In this document: piece by piece, positions 23,215 through 33,175 of the stretch
Layout of the letters: each line of letters opens with the position of its first letter
How positions within the stretch are numbered: position 1 is the stretch's first letter
From: an uncultured Alphaproteobacteria bacterium
GTDB lineage: Bacteria; Pseudomonadota; Alphaproteobacteria; CAAHEQ01; UBA3637
Length of the DNA: 41,428 nucleotides
NCBI GenBank assembly: GCA_949286465.1
Contig: CASECI010000032.1
Location: 1 to 41,428, forward strand
Reading direction: 5' to 3'
Program-made: the position numbers and the translations under genes
Notes under the pieces: model-generated
The model's database searches: none
Seen by the model: only the letters and a program-made list of their open reading frames with translations
Told to the model about the DNA's origin: nothing

Positions 23215-24510
23215 ATGAAAAAAGTGCTTATAACAATCATTTTGTTATTCTTTTGTATCACAGCACATGCTGAGCTGAAAATAGATGTGACGGGAGCCGG
23301 GACAAGTCCAATTCCTATTGCTATTCCATCATTTATGAATGATGATGGAGATGAGATAACAACTATTGTACGTGATGATTTAGAAAATTCAGGATTATTT
23401 AGATTAGTTAATCCAGCCTCTTATATTCAAAAGATAAATGGAGTTAATAGCACACCTCGATTTTCTGATTGGCAAGCAATAAAAGCAGAAGCTTTAGTTC
23501 AGGGAGAAGTGACATATCAACCGGATGGTCGTATAAAAGTTTCATTTCGTTTATGGGATGTTTTCGCTGGACAATCTATGGAAGCAAAAGCATTGACTTT
23601 ATCGGCACAAGATAAACGTCGACTTGGTCATATGGTTGCAGATATGATATATAGTCGAATTACAGGAGAAAGTGGTTATTTTGATTCAAAAATAGTCTAT
23701 GTGGCAGAGACAGGGCCTCATCAAAAACGTGTAAAAAGACTAGCCATTATGGATCAGGATGGCGCTAATCACCATTATTTAACAGATGGAAAAACGATGG
23801 TTTTAACACCTCGTTTTTCACCAAATATGCAAAAAATAGCGTATTTGTCTTATAAAGGTGGCCGCCCAAGCGTTTATTTAATGGATATCAACACGGGGAA
23901 AGAGGAAAAAATCGGGTATTTTCCTGGGATGACTTTTGCTCCGAGATTTTCTCCAGATAGTCAATCTCTTTTAATGAGTTTTTCAGAAAAGGGCAATACG
24001 GAAATCTATTTATATGATATAAAAACAGGAGATAAAAAACGATTAACATATCATCCGATGATTGATACAAGTCCAAGCTTTTCTCCTGATGGGAGCCAAA
24101 TTGTATTTAACTCAGATAGAAGTGGTCGTCAGCAATTGTATGTTATGGATAAAAATGGGAAGAATGTAAAAAGGATTAGCCTTGGTAAAGGGAGTTATGC
24201 GACTCCAGTTTGGTCCCCAAGAGGTGACTATATTGCCTTTACAAAAATACAAGGAGGTAAGTTTTATATTGGTTTAATGCGTCCAGACGGCAGTGCCGAG
24301 AGGTTAATTGCAGAAGGTTTCCTAGTTGAGGGGCCTACTTTCTCGCCAAATGGTCGTGTTCTTATGTATTTTAAGCAAAATCCATATTCCAACTATGGAG
24401 TAGGAGGAGAAACAGGATTATATAGTATAGATGTAACAGGTCGATATGAACGTAAAATACCCACCCCGGTAGATGGCTCAGATCCAACATGGTCACCCTT
24501 ATTACACTAA
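23215..24510 (+). CDS. tolB: Tol-Pal periplasmic protein TolB
   Basis: A 431-aa protein with signal peptide [19 protein letters not shown]. The N-terminal alpha/beta domain (about 20-160) is followed by a beta-propeller of PD40/WD40-like repeats with the recurring F-S-P-D pattern ([68 protein letters not shown]). TolB shuttles between Pal and TolA. Unusually, pal is not the next gene: three lipoprotein genes intervene. Confidence 0.97.
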   Translation: MKKVLITIILLFFCITAHAELKIDVTGAGTSPIPIAIPSFMNDDGDEITTIVRDDLENSGLFRLVNPASYIQKINGVNSTPRFSDWQAIKAEALVQGEVTYQPDGRIKVSFRLWDVFAGQSMEAKALTLSAQDKRRLGHMVADMIYSRITGESGYFDSKIVYVAETGPHQKRVKRLAIMDQDGANHHYLTDGKTMVLTPRFSPNMQKIAYLSYKGGRPSVYLMDINTGKEEKIGYFPGMTFAPRFSPDSQSLLMSFSEKGNTEIYLYDIKTGDKKRLTYHPMIDTSPSFSPDGSQIVFNSDRSGRQQLYVMDKNGKNVKRISLGKGSYATPVWSPRGDYIAFTKIQGGKFYIGLMRPDGSAERLIAEGFLVEGPTFSPNGRVLMYFKQNPYSNYGVGGETGLYSIDVTGRYERKIPTPVDGSDPTWSPLLH

Positions 24511-24553
24511 AATAAAATACTTAATTTTAAACAAAAATTAAGAAATATACGCC

Positions 24554-24578
24554 TAAACTAGCAAAAAGGATTAGTTTA
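24554..24578 (+). promoter_or_regulatory. Hairpin between tolB and the lipoprotein genes
   Basis: TAAACTA (24554-24560) and TAGTTTA (24572-24578) form an inverted repeat in the 92-base gap, without a T run. It may be an mRNA processing or stability element. A TATATT near 24594 could be a -10 but has no good -35. Confidence 0.3.
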
Positions 24579-24602
24579 TAGTCAAACAAGGGGTATATTC
24601 TT

Positions 24603-25355
24603 ATGAAAAAAACAACTCTTCTTTTTGCTGGTTTTGTTTCTTTATTGTTAGCAGGATGTTATTCGACAAATGAACCTGAACAGGTTAGATTACAAGCACG
24701 TCGAGACTATCAAGCGATAAACGGGTGTCAAAGTCAGGCTGCATATCAACATAAATATTTTAAGGAATGTGCTGCAAAGACAGCAGCTGCTCAAGCAAGA
24801 AATCACAAAACTGTTCAGTTAATGGAAGATGCAGAAGGTCGGTCTATTGTTGTTCCAAGAGCTTCTGATGATGCTCAAATGTTAAATCCTCATATGGTTT
24901 ACCCTGTTGTAGATGTGACTGTGAATGAAGTTGTTATTAAAGAAGAAAGCGCTACAGAAGAAGATATGACGCCAGTTAAAGAAGAGGCTGTCGTCCAAGA
25001 AGAAACTGTTGTTGAACCAGAAGGGACTGAAGAAAAAACATCAACAGAAGAAGTAACGCAGACGGAAGAGAGTGTAGAAAATAATGAAAATACATCCGCA
25101 GAGAATGTAAAAACAGAAAGTACTGAAAAAGAAACAACGACTCAGACAACTGTTTCGAATGAGACTTCTGAAAAAACGCAAGAAACAATTAAAACGACAA
25201 CAGATACACTAACAAACGTCTCTGTGGAAGAACAAGAAGTCGAGCCAACAGAGAAAGAAGAAACAACTTCCTTAGAGGAACAGGTCAATGCTCTTCTTGG
25301 AAATGAGAATTCTCCAGAGGCGCAAAAAGAAGTCTTGCCAACTGAAGAAAAATAA
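24603..25355 (+). CDS. Acidic lipoprotein inserted between tolB and pal (250 aa)
   Basis: The N-terminus MKKTTLLFAGFVSLLLAGC is a lipoprotein signal with the Cys at 19, so the mature protein is probably anchored in the outer membrane. The first 100 residues after it are ordinary, with two further Cys (NGCQSQ and KECAAK) that could form a disulfide. From about residue 105 the chain is almost only Glu, Thr, Val, Lys, Asn and Ser and is surely disordered. AAGGGG lies nine bases before the ATG. I recognise no family. The place in the operon suggests an envelope role with Tol-Pal. Confidence 0.8.
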   Translation: MKKTTLLFAGFVSLLLAGCYSTNEPEQVRLQARRDYQAINGCQSQAAYQHKYFKECAAKTAAAQARNHKTVQLMEDAEGRSIVVPRASDDAQMLNPHMVYPVVDVTVNEVVIKEESATEEDMTPVKEEAVVQEETVVEPEGTEEKTSTEEVTQTEESVENNENTSAENVKTESTEKETTTQTTVSNETSEKTQETIKTTTDTLTNVSVEEQEVEPTEKEETTSLEEQVNALLGNENSPEAQKEVLPTEEK

Positions 25356-25395
25356 GATACAACAAAAAGGTGGATTATAAATAAAGGAGTTAATC

Positions 25396-25530
25396 ATGAA
25401 AAAAGTATTATTCGCTATGTTTATTACTTGCACATTATTAAGCGCTTGTGCATCTTCTGATGATAAAGCTGCAGCAACAGAAAAAACACGTTCTAATGCT
25501 GTAGAACAATTACCAGCTGAAGATAAATAA
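25396..25530 (+). CDS. Small lipoprotein A, 44 aa (tandem duplicate)
   Basis: MKKVLFAMFITCTLLSAC gives a lipobox LSAC with the Cys at 18 and a mature peptide of only 27 residues (CASSDDKAAATEKTRSNAVE, then QLPAEDK). AAAGGAG precedes the ATG. The gene is copied at 25545-25679 with one silent difference (GAT against GAC). The start of Pal two genes on is similar in layout (MKKAFVVLLMSCALLAGCAS, then SDK), so these may derive from the pal signal region. Mature lipopeptides of this size could act like Lpp or entericidin-type proteins; that is a guess. Confidence 0.8.
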   Translation: MKKVLFAMFITCTLLSACASSDDKAAATEKTRSNAVEQLPAEDK

Positions 25531-25544
25531 GAAAGGTTAATAAG

Positions 25545-25679
25545 ATGAAAAAAGTATTATTCGCTATGTTTATTACTTGCACATTATTAAGCGCTTGTGC
25601 ATCTTCTGATGACAAAGCTGCAGCAACAGAAAAAACACGTTCTAATGCTGTAGAACAATTACCAGCTGAAGATAAATAA
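25545..25679 (+). CDS. Small lipoprotein B, 44 aa (tandem duplicate)
   Basis: Protein identical to lipoprotein A; the DNA differs at one synonymous position. The spacers before the two copies differ (a good AAAGGAG before A, GAAAGG before B), so the duplication covers the coding region but not the whole ribosome site. The stop is 11 bases before the pal ATG. Confidence 0.8.
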   Translation: MKKVLFAMFITCTLLSACASSDDKAAATEKTRSNAVEQLPAEDK

Positions 25680-25690
25680 GAGGTTTCTAT

Positions 25691-26188
25691 ATGAAAAAAG
25701 CTTTTGTCGTTTTGTTGATGAGCTGCGCACTCCTAGCAGGTTGTGCCTCTTCTGATAAGGGAGGGGATGTTTCAACAGATGCTTCTCGCTTAAATGAGTG
25801 GGATACTGCTGATATTACAAATTTAAATGATACACAGTATTCTGAACGTTTTCAAAGAGAAGTACAGCCTGTTATTTATTTTAGTTTTAATAGCGTAGCA
25901 CTTTCTGCAGATGCGATGAATGTTTTGAATACACAAGTGGCGTGGTTGCAAGAAAACCCAAATGCTATGATTGTTGTGGAAGGTCATTGCGATGAGCGAG
26001 GAACGCGTGAATATAACCTTGCTTTAGGGGAACGTCGTGCAAATGCTGTGAAGGATTATTTTGTCTTGAAAGGAATTGATGCGAATCGTATTCGGATTAT
26101 TTCTTATGGTAAAGAGCGTCCAGAGGTTTTAGGAGCGGGTGAAGAAGCTTGGTCCAAAAACCGTAGAGCAGTGACAATCGCTAACTAA
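25691..26188 (+). CDS. pal: Peptidoglycan-associated lipoprotein Pal
   Basis: A 165-aa protein. The lipoprotein signal ends in LLAGC (C18). After a linker, the OmpA-like domain (about 60-165) binds the meso-DAP peptide of peptidoglycan: YFSFNSVALSADA, then GHCDERGTREYNLALGERRA and ERPEVLGAGEEAWSKNRRA. Pal links the outer membrane to the wall and is pulled by TolA at the division site. A strong terminator follows, so cpoB has a separate or read-through transcript. Confidence 0.97.
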   Translation: MKKAFVVLLMSCALLAGCASSDKGGDVSTDASRLNEWDTADITNLNDTQYSERFQREVQPVIYFSFNSVALSADAMNVLNTQVAWLQENPNAMIVVEGHCDERGTREYNLALGERRANAVKDYFVLKGIDANRIRIISYGKERPEVLGAGEEAWSKNRRAVTIAN

Positions 26189-26211
26189 ATAAAAAAAGAA
26201 CTTCAAAAAAT

Positions 26212-26250
26212 ATGCTTTGTCTTTTATACTAAAGGCAAAGCATTTTTTTT
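26212..26250 (+). terminator. Terminator after pal
   Basis: A 13-bp stem (26212-26224 with 26231-26243) with one G-U pair and the loop TATACT, followed by eight T. It ends the ruvA-to-pal transcript 18 bases before the cpoB start. Confidence 0.85.
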
Positions 26251-26267
26251 AATAAGAGGAAATAAAA

Positions 26268-27128
26268 ATGAGAAAAGCCTTTTGTTTGTTTTTTTGTTTG
26301 TTATTCGTTTCTCCTGTCTTGGCTCAAGGAGTTATGGATTCGCAAACGAGAGCTTTAATAGATAGAATAGATAGATTAGAAAGAGACTTAACTCTGCTTC
26401 AACGTAAACTATATAAATCTGGTAATGAATTAAAAGAAAATGAAAGTCAAAATGTTCCGTCTTTTCCAGCAGGTTCAGCGGAACATCTTTATTCTAAAAT
26501 TTCAGAATTAGAGCAAGTTGTTGCGCATTTGACGGCTCAAGTAGAAGAAAAGGGTGCTTCTTTAGAGGCTTTAGATGAAAAAGTAAAAAAAATAAATCAA
26601 GATATTGATTTCCGATTGGGAAGCCTAGAAAAAGCTTTTGAGGAGCTTCCGTCTAAGACTTTAGAGCAAACTCCAAAAGAGCAACCCAAAACAGATTCTT
26701 CTATTAAAAATGTTGTTGTTACGCAAGTTAATCCAGCGGATGCTCAAAAAGATTATGATGCAGCTTATTCTTTGTTGAAAAAGGGAGAGTATGTTCAAGC
26801 TGAAGAGTCGTTAAAGAAATTTTTGGAAAATTATCCTTCAGATAAATTATCAGGGAATGCTCAATATTGGTTGGGGGAGACATATTATGTTCGTGGCTTA
26901 TATGAACAGGCTGCCGTTACTTTTGCACAAGGTGTTCAGAAGTATAAAGCCAGTTCAAAAGGAGCTGATAGTTTGTTAAAGCTTGGAATGTCTTTGGCTC
27001 GTCTGAATAAGACAAAAGAGGCATGTACGGCTTTTAAAAACCTGAATAAAGAATTTCCGAATGCATCGGCTTCTTTAAAAGCGAGAGCTCAGAATGAGAT
27101 GGAAAAACTGTCGTGTCCAGTCAATTAA
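26268..27128 (+). CDS. cpoB: Cell division coordinator CpoB (YbgF)
   Basis: A 286-aa protein with signal peptide MRKAFCLFFCLLFVSPVLAQ. The N-terminal half (about 25-125) is a trimerising coiled coil (RALIDRIDRLERDLTLLQRK). The C-terminal half (about 160-280) is a TPR domain (DYDAAYSLLKKGEYVQAEES, YWLGETYYVRGLYEQAAVTF). CpoB tunes PBP1B activity in step with Tol during constriction. It closes the Tol-Pal cluster. Its last 16 bases overlap tilS. Confidence 0.93.
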   Translation: MRKAFCLFFCLLFVSPVLAQGVMDSQTRALIDRIDRLERDLTLLQRKLYKSGNELKENESQNVPSFPAGSAEHLYSKISELEQVVAHLTAQVEEKGASLEALDEKVKKINQDIDFRLGSLEKAFEELPSKTLEQTPKEQPKTDSSIKNVVVTQVNPADAQKDYDAAYSLLKKGEYVQAEESLKKFLENYPSDKLSGNAQYWLGETYYVRGLYEQAAVTFAQGVQKYKASSKGADSLLKLGMSLARLNKTKEACTAFKNLNKEFPNASASLKARAQNEMEKLSCPVN

Positions 27129-28345
27129 GTTTTGATTATCTTTCTAAAAAACTAGATGCATTAATTCATAGAGACAGTCAAACTAAAATAGCTGTTGCTG
27201 TTTCTGGGGGAGCAGATAGTTTATGTTTAACTTTAATGGCTCATGAATGGGGATGTATTAATCATGTACCTATTGTTGCTTTGACAGTAGATCATGGACT
27301 ACGACAAGAATCTTCTGATGAAGCTCGACAAGTGCATGTTTGGTTATCAGATAAGCAAATAGAACATCATATTTTGATTTGGGAAGGTGCAAAACCAAAA
27401 ACGCGGATAGAAGAAAAAGCGCGAGAAGCACGTTATCAATTGCTGTTAGATTGGTGCCGTACGCATCATATCACGCATTTACTCTTGGCCCACCAATTAG
27501 AAGACCAAGTAGAAACTTTTTTCTTAAGATTATCTCATTCAAGCGGAATAGATGGTCTGACAGCGATGAATCCGATCACGTGTCGAGAGGGCATACTTCT
27601 AATTCGGCCTTTTTTAGATATTAGCCGTCAAGAAATTCGTACTTATCTAACAAAACATTATCAACAAAAGTGGGTGGAAGATCCATCGAATCAAGATACA
27701 GTTTATGAAAGAGTTCGACTGCGTAAGTTATTACCGCTTCTATCAGATGTTGGTTTGACTCCTAGAGCAATTTCACTATCTATAAAAAGATTAAGAAGAG
27801 TTCGGTACTATTTAGAAACAATGAGCCAGTTTTTTTTGGAAAGAAAAGTTCATTGGTCGGACGGTGGGTATGCATATATTCTCTACCATGATTGGGAAGC
27901 TCTAGATGCAGAGATAGCTATTCGTGTGTTATCGGCTGTATTGGGAATGATTAGTGGTGAAGGTAATCCTCGGATGGAGCAAATAGAAAATATTTGTGAG
28001 CAGGGCATAAAATCTCAGACAATTTGTGGGTGTGAGCTTGTTCCGAGTAAAAAAGGCTTTTTCATTTGTCGAGAAAAGCATAAGATGGAACACGAAAAAC
28101 AACTACCAGCTCATCAGCTTATTCAATGGGATAGATTTTTGGTTTACGTGAATAAACAGGTAAAGATAGCTCCATTAAAAGAGGCCATTAAAATTCCTAA
28201 CTTACCGGCAAAAGTTCGTCGAACTTTGCCTGCTTTTTATGAGGGAGAAGAGCTTTTATGGGTCCCAAGTCTTGACTATCGGGGAAAAAAAGACGATATT
28301 AATGGAAAAATTGAATTAAGGACATTAAAATGGAAAAAGAAGTAA
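27113..28345 (+). CDS. tilS: tRNA(Ile)-lysidine synthase
   Basis: A 410-aa protein. TilS converts C34 of tRNA-Ile(CAU) to lysidine with ATP and Lys, which changes both its codon reading and its charging. The PP-loop SGGADS is at 31-36 in the N-terminal ATPase domain; the family segments [13 protein letters not shown] and [20 protein letters not shown] follow, with WVEDPSNQD further on. It starts at GTG 27113 inside the cpoB end and its own end overlaps ftsH by 16 bases. The tilS-ftsH pair is conserved in many bacteria. Confidence 0.95.
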   Translation: MSSQLSFDYLSKKLDALIHRDSQTKIAVAVSGGADSLCLTLMAHEWGCINHVPIVALTVDHGLRQESSDEARQVHVWLSDKQIEHHILIWEGAKPKTRIEEKAREARYQLLLDWCRTHHITHLLLAHQLEDQVETFFLRLSHSSGIDGLTAMNPITCREGILLIRPFLDISRQEIRTYLTKHYQQKWVEDPSNQDTVYERVRLRKLLPLLSDVGLTPRAISLSIKRLRRVRYYLETMSQFFLERKVHWSDGGYAYILYHDWEALDAEIAIRVLSAVLGMISGEGNPRMEQIENICEQGIKSQTICGCELVPSKKGFFICREKHKMEHEKQLPAHQLIQWDRFLVYVNKQVKIAPLKEAIKIPNLPAKVRRTLPAFYEGEELLWVPSLDYRGKKDDINGKIELRTLKWKKK

Positions 28346-30324
28346 AAAATAAACCAGAATTTGGAAAACCGAATAATTTCAAAAAGAATAGTTTTGTTTG
28401 GTGGGTTCTTATTTTTGGGATTATTTTTGCTATTTCTAATTACTTTTTTGATCCGAGCAAAAGAGAACAATCTCAGGAACTTTCATTTTCAGAATTGTTA
28501 ACGCAAGTTGATGAAGGTCATGTAAAAGAAATTACAATTACAGGCCAAGCATTAAAAGGAAAACTTTCAGATGATAAAGGTTTTGTTAGTTATGCTCCGG
28601 CAGAGTCAGGTCTTGTTTCAGCATTAAAAGATAAGAATGTTAAGATAATTGCACAACCAGAAGCTCCAGAGGGTTTTTCTTTTGGAAGTATGCTATTATC
28701 TTGGTTGCCGATGATTATTCTTGTTGGTCTATGGATATTCTTTATGCGTCAAATGGCGGCGAGCAATGGAAAAGCAATGAGCTTTGGAAAGTCAAGAGCA
28801 AAACTCTTGACACATAAGGATCAAGTGACTTTCAAAGATGTTGCCGGAATTGACGAAGCTAAACAAGAATTGCAAGAGGTTGTTGATTTCTTGAAAGAGC
28901 CTACAAAATTTCAACGATTAGGGGGGAAGATTCCCAAAGGTGTCTTGTTAGTTGGTCCTCCAGGAACAGGGAAGACATTGCTTGCACGGGCTATTGCCGG
29001 AGAAGCAGATGTCCCATTTTTCTCTATATCAGGTTCTGACTTTGTTGAAATGTTTGTCGGTGTTGGAGCCTCTCGTGTGAGAGATATGTTCGACCAAGCA
29101 AAGAAGAATGCGCCATGCATTTTGTTCGTAGATGAAATAGATGCCGTAGGTCGTCAAAGAGGTGCAGGACTTGGTGGTGGAAATGATGAAAGGGAGCAGA
29201 CTTTAAATCAGTTGCTAGTTGAAATGGATGGTTTTGAAACGAATTCAGGCGTTATTTTAATTGCAGCAACAAATAGGCCTGATGTCTTAGATCCAGCCTT
29301 ATTAAGACCGGGTCGTTTTGATCGTCAAGTTGTTGTTCCTAATCCAGATGTGAATGGTCGTGAAGAAATTTTAAATGTTCACGTAAAGAAAGTTCCTTTA
29401 GCTCCAGATGTAAATGTTCGTGTTATTGCTAGAGGAACGCCAGGATTTTCTGGAGCTGATTTAGCTAATCTTGTGAATGAGGCAGCTCTTTTAGCCGCAA
29501 GACGCAATAAGATGAAGGTCACAATGCAGGACATAGAAGACGCAAAAGATAAAGTTATGATGGGGACAGAGCGCCGTTCTATGGTTATGGATGATAATGA
29601 AAAGAAAATGACAGCATATCATGAAGCTGGGCATGCTATTTGTTCTCTTCATTTGCCAGAATCTGATCCATTGCATAAAGTGACAATTATTCCTCGTGGA
29701 CGTGCTTTGGGGTTAACGATGCAGTTGCCAGAAAAAGATAAATACTCACAAAGTAAAACATACTTGAAATCACGGTTATCTATTTTATTCGGAGGAAGAA
29801 TCGCTGAAGAACTTATCTTCGGCGATGAGAAAGTTTCAACTGGTGCTTCGAATGATATTCAAGTAGCAACATCTATTGCTCGACATATGGTTACAGAGTG
29901 GGGAATGAGTGAAACTTTAGGCCCTGTTGCTTATGAAGAGCCAGAAGGGGAAGTCTTTTTAGGACATTCAATTACCCGACATAAGAATATTTCAGAAAAA
30001 ACAGCAGAAGAAGTAGATCGTCAAATACGTAAAATTATTGATGAAGCTTATCAGAAAACAAAAGATATTCTTACTAAAAATCATAAGGAATTGGAAGCCC
30101 TAGCTGAAGCTTTGATAGAGTATGAAACCTTAAGTGGAGAAGAAATAAAACTTGTTTTAAAAGGTGAAAAAATCGTTCATAAAGAGGATAGGTCTTTTAT
30201 TGTCAGACCTTCTGTCCCGACGGTTTGGCCAGAGGATGGTACGTCTTTAGAAAAGGAAACCGGGAAGAAAGAAGAGTCGATAGAGCTAAAAAAGAAACGT
30301 ACAAATAAATTAAAAGAAGCCTAA
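28330..30324 (+). CDS. ftsH: ATP-dependent zinc metalloprotease FtsH
   Basis: A 664-aa membrane AAA+ protease that degrades unassembled membrane proteins and regulators such as LpxC. Two membrane helices (about 20-40 and 118-138) bracket a periplasmic domain. Walker A GPPGTGKT is at 209-216, Walker B is FVDEID, the second region of homology has [20 protein letters not shown], and the zinc site HEAGH is at 431-435. The C-terminal tail (about 610-664) is charged and variable. The end overlaps the convergent regulator by 15 bases without a terminator between them. Confidence 0.98.
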   Translation: MEKEVKNKPEFGKPNNFKKNSFVWWVLIFGIIFAISNYFFDPSKREQSQELSFSELLTQVDEGHVKEITITGQALKGKLSDDKGFVSYAPAESGLVSALKDKNVKIIAQPEAPEGFSFGSMLLSWLPMIILVGLWIFFMRQMAASNGKAMSFGKSRAKLLTHKDQVTFKDVAGIDEAKQELQEVVDFLKEPTKFQRLGGKIPKGVLLVGPPGTGKTLLARAIAGEADVPFFSISGSDFVEMFVGVGASRVRDMFDQAKKNAPCILFVDEIDAVGRQRGAGLGGGNDEREQTLNQLLVEMDGFETNSGVILIAATNRPDVLDPALLRPGRFDRQVVVPNPDVNGREEILNVHVKKVPLAPDVNVRVIARGTPGFSGADLANLVNEAALLAARRNKMKVTMQDIEDAKDKVMMGTERRSMVMDDNEKKMTAYHEAGHAICSLHLPESDPLHKVTIIPRGRALGLTMQLPEKDKYSQSKTYLKSRLSILFGGRIAEELIFGDEKVSTGASNDIQVATSIARHMVTEWGMSETLGPVAYEEPEGEVFLGHSITRHKNISEKTAEEVDRQIRKIIDEAYQKTKDILTKNHKELEALAEALIEYETLSGEEIKLVLKGEKIVHKEDRSFIVRPSVPTVWPEDGTSLEKETGKKEESIELKKKRTNKLKEA

Positions 30325-30942
30325 CTCTTGTGCTTTTAAAACGATTTGTGTTCTATTTGTCACACCAAGCTTGTGAAACAATCCATGGATATGAAGCTTT
30401 ACAGTCGGTTCTGTAATACCCATATGGGCAGCAATCTGTTTGTTAGATAACCCTTCATGGAGAAATTTTAGAACTTGTATTTGGCGCTTAGTTAAATAGC
30501 TTCCATCAGGTAAATGATAGTTTTTTTCCTTGCCTGTTGTAGGAGAACTTGGAAGTATTAATGGAGGGATATAAATCCCAAAATCAAAAATGAGTTTTAA
30601 AATTGTGTTGAGTTTCTTATCCATATCTGTATAGGGGATAAAAGCGACAATACCTTTGCTAAAACAATCCATTAAAGCTTGAGAGTCTATTTGTTTTGCC
30701 GTTAAGATAATGCGTGTTTTATTAATTGATTCTAGAAGCTCTAATGTACGTTCTTTCCAGGTTGTTCCCATGATATTTAGGTCTAGAAATAAAAAATCAG
30801 CAGTTTCTGATCGAATTAAGTCTAATAGAGTACAATCCCAATCATAGCACTCAACAACTTCAGCTTTTGGGTCTAAAGACAAAATAGATGATTTTATTTT
30901 CTGCATAAGCGGAAAATCTTTTTCGCCAATAACAAATTTCAT
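30310..30942 (-). CDS. LuxR-family response regulator (NarL/FixJ type)
   Basis: A 210-aa protein. The receiver domain (about 1-120) has acidic residues E7/D9 near the N-terminus, the likely phosphorylated Asp at 54 (FLFLDLN), and Thr at about 101 before the LILTAKQ-type switch region. The C-terminal GerE/LuxR helix-turn-helix (about 148-208) reads [20 protein letters not shown], then [20 protein letters not shown]. No sensor kinase lies next to it, so its partner is unknown. Its ATG overlaps the stop of the 109-aa frame upstream by four bases (ATGA), which points to coupled translation from the promoter at 31320-31348. Confidence 0.9.
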   Translation of the reverse strand: MKFVIGEKDFPLMQKIKSSILSLDPKAEVVECYDWDCTLLDLIRSETADFLFLDLNIMGTTWKERTLELLESINKTRIILTAKQIDSQALMDCFSKGIVAFIPYTDMDKKLNTILKLIFDFGIYIPPLILPSSPTTGKEKNYHLPDGSYLTKRQIQVLKFLHEGLSNKQIAAHMGITEPTVKLHIHGLFHKLGVTNRTQIVLKAQELGFF

Positions 30943-31268
30943 TTTGTCTCCTTTTTAAAAAGAAAAAGAGCTTGTAAAATAAGCTTTATTTGTGGAGCAC
31001 CCTCTTTTTTGAAAAGAGCAAAAATATTTCTTATATCAGGTTTTCTTATAATAAACCGACGAGAAGATAAGTTTGTCTCATCACAAAGCTCTCCAATAGG
31101 AAAACTGTTTCTTAAGGTAGAGAATGCATATACCTTTGAAAAGGATACAGTTACTTGTATCAAAAAGAATAAATAGTAGACAAGAGACGAAGAAAACGAT
31201 TCCCCAACATTAAATCGTTTTTTATCTATTGTCTTGTGCTTTTTGATGTAGATATCTGGATATCCCAT
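30939..31268 (-). CDS. Hypothetical protein upstream of and coupled to the response regulator (109 aa)
   Basis: No family is recognised. The composition is basic, with one possible membrane segment (about 28-48, SSLVYYLFFLIQVTVSFSKV). Support for a real gene comes from the four-base ATGA overlap with the regulator and a good promoter just upstream. The ATG at 31268 has GGGGGAAG about 11 bases upstream; a better Shine-Dalgarno (AAAGGAG, 31315-31309) stands before an in-frame ATA at 31301, 11 codons earlier, so the start is uncertain. It could be a leader frame, a membrane-associated partner, or a decayed remnant. Confidence 0.4.
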   Translation of the reverse strand: MGYPDIYIKKHKTIDKKRFNVGESFSSSLVYYLFFLIQVTVSFSKVYAFSTLRNSFPIGELCDETNLSSRRFIIRKPDIRNIFALFKKEGAPQIKLILQALFLFKKETK

Positions 31269-31319
31269 AGCAGCTTTCTTCCCCCTAAACTTTGTGCGTA
31301 TTGAAGTGCTCCTTTAGTC

Positions 31320-31348
31320 TACATAATGCATTTTTTGATAGAAGTCAA
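31320..31348 (-). promoter_or_regulatory. Promoter of the response regulator unit
   Basis: Minus strand TTGACT (31348-31343), 17 bases, TATGTA (31325-31320). The transcript would begin close to the AAAGGAG at 31315-31309. Confidence 0.55.
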
Positions 31349-31371
31349 CAAAAGTTTTTCTCTTTTAAGTT

Positions 31372-33057
31372 TTATTTTGATTTTAATTCTAACCACTCTT
31401 CATATCTTCTTTTAGCAGGAGCTTTGTAAGCGGGATTAAATAAGCTTTTTGAAGGGTCTAATTTAGGATGTTTTATTCGAGATAAATCAAGGATACTGTG
31501 TATCCAATTATTTGTTTCGTATGGACGATGTAAATAATCTTTAAATGAAGCAACATAAGATGCATTTTCTTTTTTGTATGAGTCAGATAGCCATAAAAAG
31601 AAAGGTACTTCTAATTGTTCATAGTCTTTTTTAGAATCTGCATGGCAAAAGCATGCGTTCAGTAGAGAGACGCCTTCGGCATGATCAGAAAAATACAAAA
31701 TAAAGGAAGAAGATTCTTTTTCCTTTTGAACACGTTTAAATATTTCTGATAGCATCCAATCGGAATAGTGAATGCTTTTAATATATTCGATATATCGTGG
31801 ATTAGCATTATTTTCGAGTATTTTAAATTCAGGATTTCGGCTTTGATATTCTTTAGGATATCTATCGCTGTATCGAATATGAGAACCCATTAAATGAATA
31901 AAGATAACTTTTTTTTGTGCTGGATAAGCTAAAGCTTTTTCGATTGCAGGAAGTAATTCGGCATCATACTTATGTTTTTTAAAACCTTCGTTCCAATTTT
32001 TGTGTTTATTAATAAAGGTTGTATGTTTGACACGTTTTAACAAGTGAGAATAATTATCAAACAATCCATACATAGAATGTCCGGAGATCCAGAAAGTTTC
32101 GAAACCTGCAGCATTATAAAAGTCAATAATACTTGGTTCTTCCCACATCTTATAACGATCTGTTTCATTTTCGGAAAGAGTAAGTAATTTTTCCATCATC
32201 GGGGCTGTTTGGGCGGACCAACTTGTTACATTATCAAATATATAAAGATTATCTTTTATACTGTCTGCGAAAGGCGTTGTTTGAATAACATTACCATAAA
32301 GAGACATTTCTTCGCGTCGAGCACTTTCTCCGAGGACAACAACATGAAGTTGGGGATATTTAAAAGAAGGAACAGATATTTCTGGTAATTCAAATTCCTT
32401 CATTTTATCAATTCGTTTTTCGAAATCTTTTAAATCCTTATAAGAAGCAACAAAGTCAGCATCATAAAAAGGAAAATCTTTAATATGAGTTTGTACAAAG
32501 GAATAAAGGATATAAATAAGGAACAAACAAATAGGCAATATAAAAGATACATCTTTTTTAGAAACGCCGGTTAAGTTAATATGAATTTGATAAGGAATAT
32601 TAATAACCGAAACCCATATATAAGGAATTAAACAAACAAGTAAGGCTAAGAAAGGTTTAATTCCAAAGAAATGACGGACAAATTCTGTTACCATTCTCGG
32701 GTCAGTATTGAGTAAAGTCAGAGAAGATGAATAGCTGAGTTTTGTTCCGAATAAGATTAAATGTTCAATTTGTATAAAGTTGAAAATGAATAGAGCAGAA
32801 TAAAAGAATACGAAGCAGTAATTTCTGATTTTATTTTGAGGTAATAGAAGGAGTAAAAAAGTCAGGAGTAAAGATGCTTTTAAGAAAGTGCCGGAAGGCA
32901 TTTTATAAAGAGGATCAATATTTGAATTTAGAAAAGCTTCAAAAGCAGGGATTAAACAAAAACAAGAAAAAAAAGCGATAATAACTTTTGTTATATTCCA
33001 AATAAAAGTTGTGCTATTTTTAAAAAATGAGTAAAGTTTTTGAGATTTTTCTTTCAT
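31372..33057 (-). CDS. Phosphoethanolamine transferase, OpgE/EptC-like (sulfatase fold)
   Basis: 561 aa from ATG 33057, chosen because AGAGG lies about nine bases upstream; the frame extends to a TTG at 33108. About five membrane helices fill the first 170 residues, followed by a periplasmic alkaline phosphatase/sulfatase domain. Key motifs: HVVVLGESARREEMSLYG, with the Ser of GES in the nucleophile position that is Thr in EptA; the TTPF segment; IHLMGSHIRYSDRYP; and YFSDHAEG with the metal-binding Asp-His. The GESARR and HLMGSH motifs are closest to OpgE (YbiP). Such enzymes move phosphoethanolamine from phosphatidylethanolamine onto lipid A, LPS core or osmoregulated glucans; the acceptor cannot be told here. 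Lipid A decoration would affect resistance to cationic peptides. Confidence 0.87.
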   Translation of the reverse strand: MKEKSQKLYSFFKNSTTFIWNITKVIIAFFSCFCLIPAFEAFLNSNIDPLYKMPSGTFLKASLLLTFLLLLLPQNKIRNYCFVFFYSALFIFNFIQIEHLILFGTKLSYSSSLTLLNTDPRMVTEFVRHFFGIKPFLALLVCLIPYIWVSVINIPYQIHINLTGVSKKDVSFILPICLFLIYILYSFVQTHIKDFPFYDADFVASYKDLKDFEKRIDKMKEFELPEISVPSFKYPQLHVVVLGESARREEMSLYGNVIQTTPFADSIKDNLYIFDNVTSWSAQTAPMMEKLLTLSENETDRYKMWEEPSIIDFYNAAGFETFWISGHSMYGLFDNYSHLLKRVKHTTFINKHKNWNEGFKKHKYDAELLPAIEKALAYPAQKKVIFIHLMGSHIRYSDRYPKEYQSRNPEFKILENNANPRYIEYIKSIHYSDWMLSEIFKRVQKEKESSSFILYFSDHAEGVSLLNACFCHADSKKDYEQLEVPFFLWLSDSYKKENASYVASFKDYLHRPYETNNWIHSILDLSRIKHPKLDPSKSLFNPAYKAPAKRRYEEWLELKSK

Positions 33058-33120
33058 AAGACTCATCCTCTTTCTTTTTATGAAAAGAGTCAAGAATAAA
33101 GCACTCAATCCCTTGAAATA

Positions 33121-33149
33121 TTGACTTTTAGATTAAAATTATGTATAAT
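33121..33149 (+). promoter_or_regulatory. Promoter of the 693-aa LRR-like gene
   Basis: TTGACT (33121-33126), 17 bases, TATAAT (33144-33149), 27 bases before the ATG at 33176. Confidence 0.75.
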
Positions 33150-33175
33150 ATTTTACTATTATAGGGATGAGGTAG

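Larger units (their letters stand above)
25396..25679 (+). repeat. Tandem duplication of a 135-bp coding unit
   Basis: 25396-25530 and 25545-25679 are the same apart from one base, separated by 14 bases. Such a long near-perfect direct repeat should expand and contract by recombination. Confidence 0.95.
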
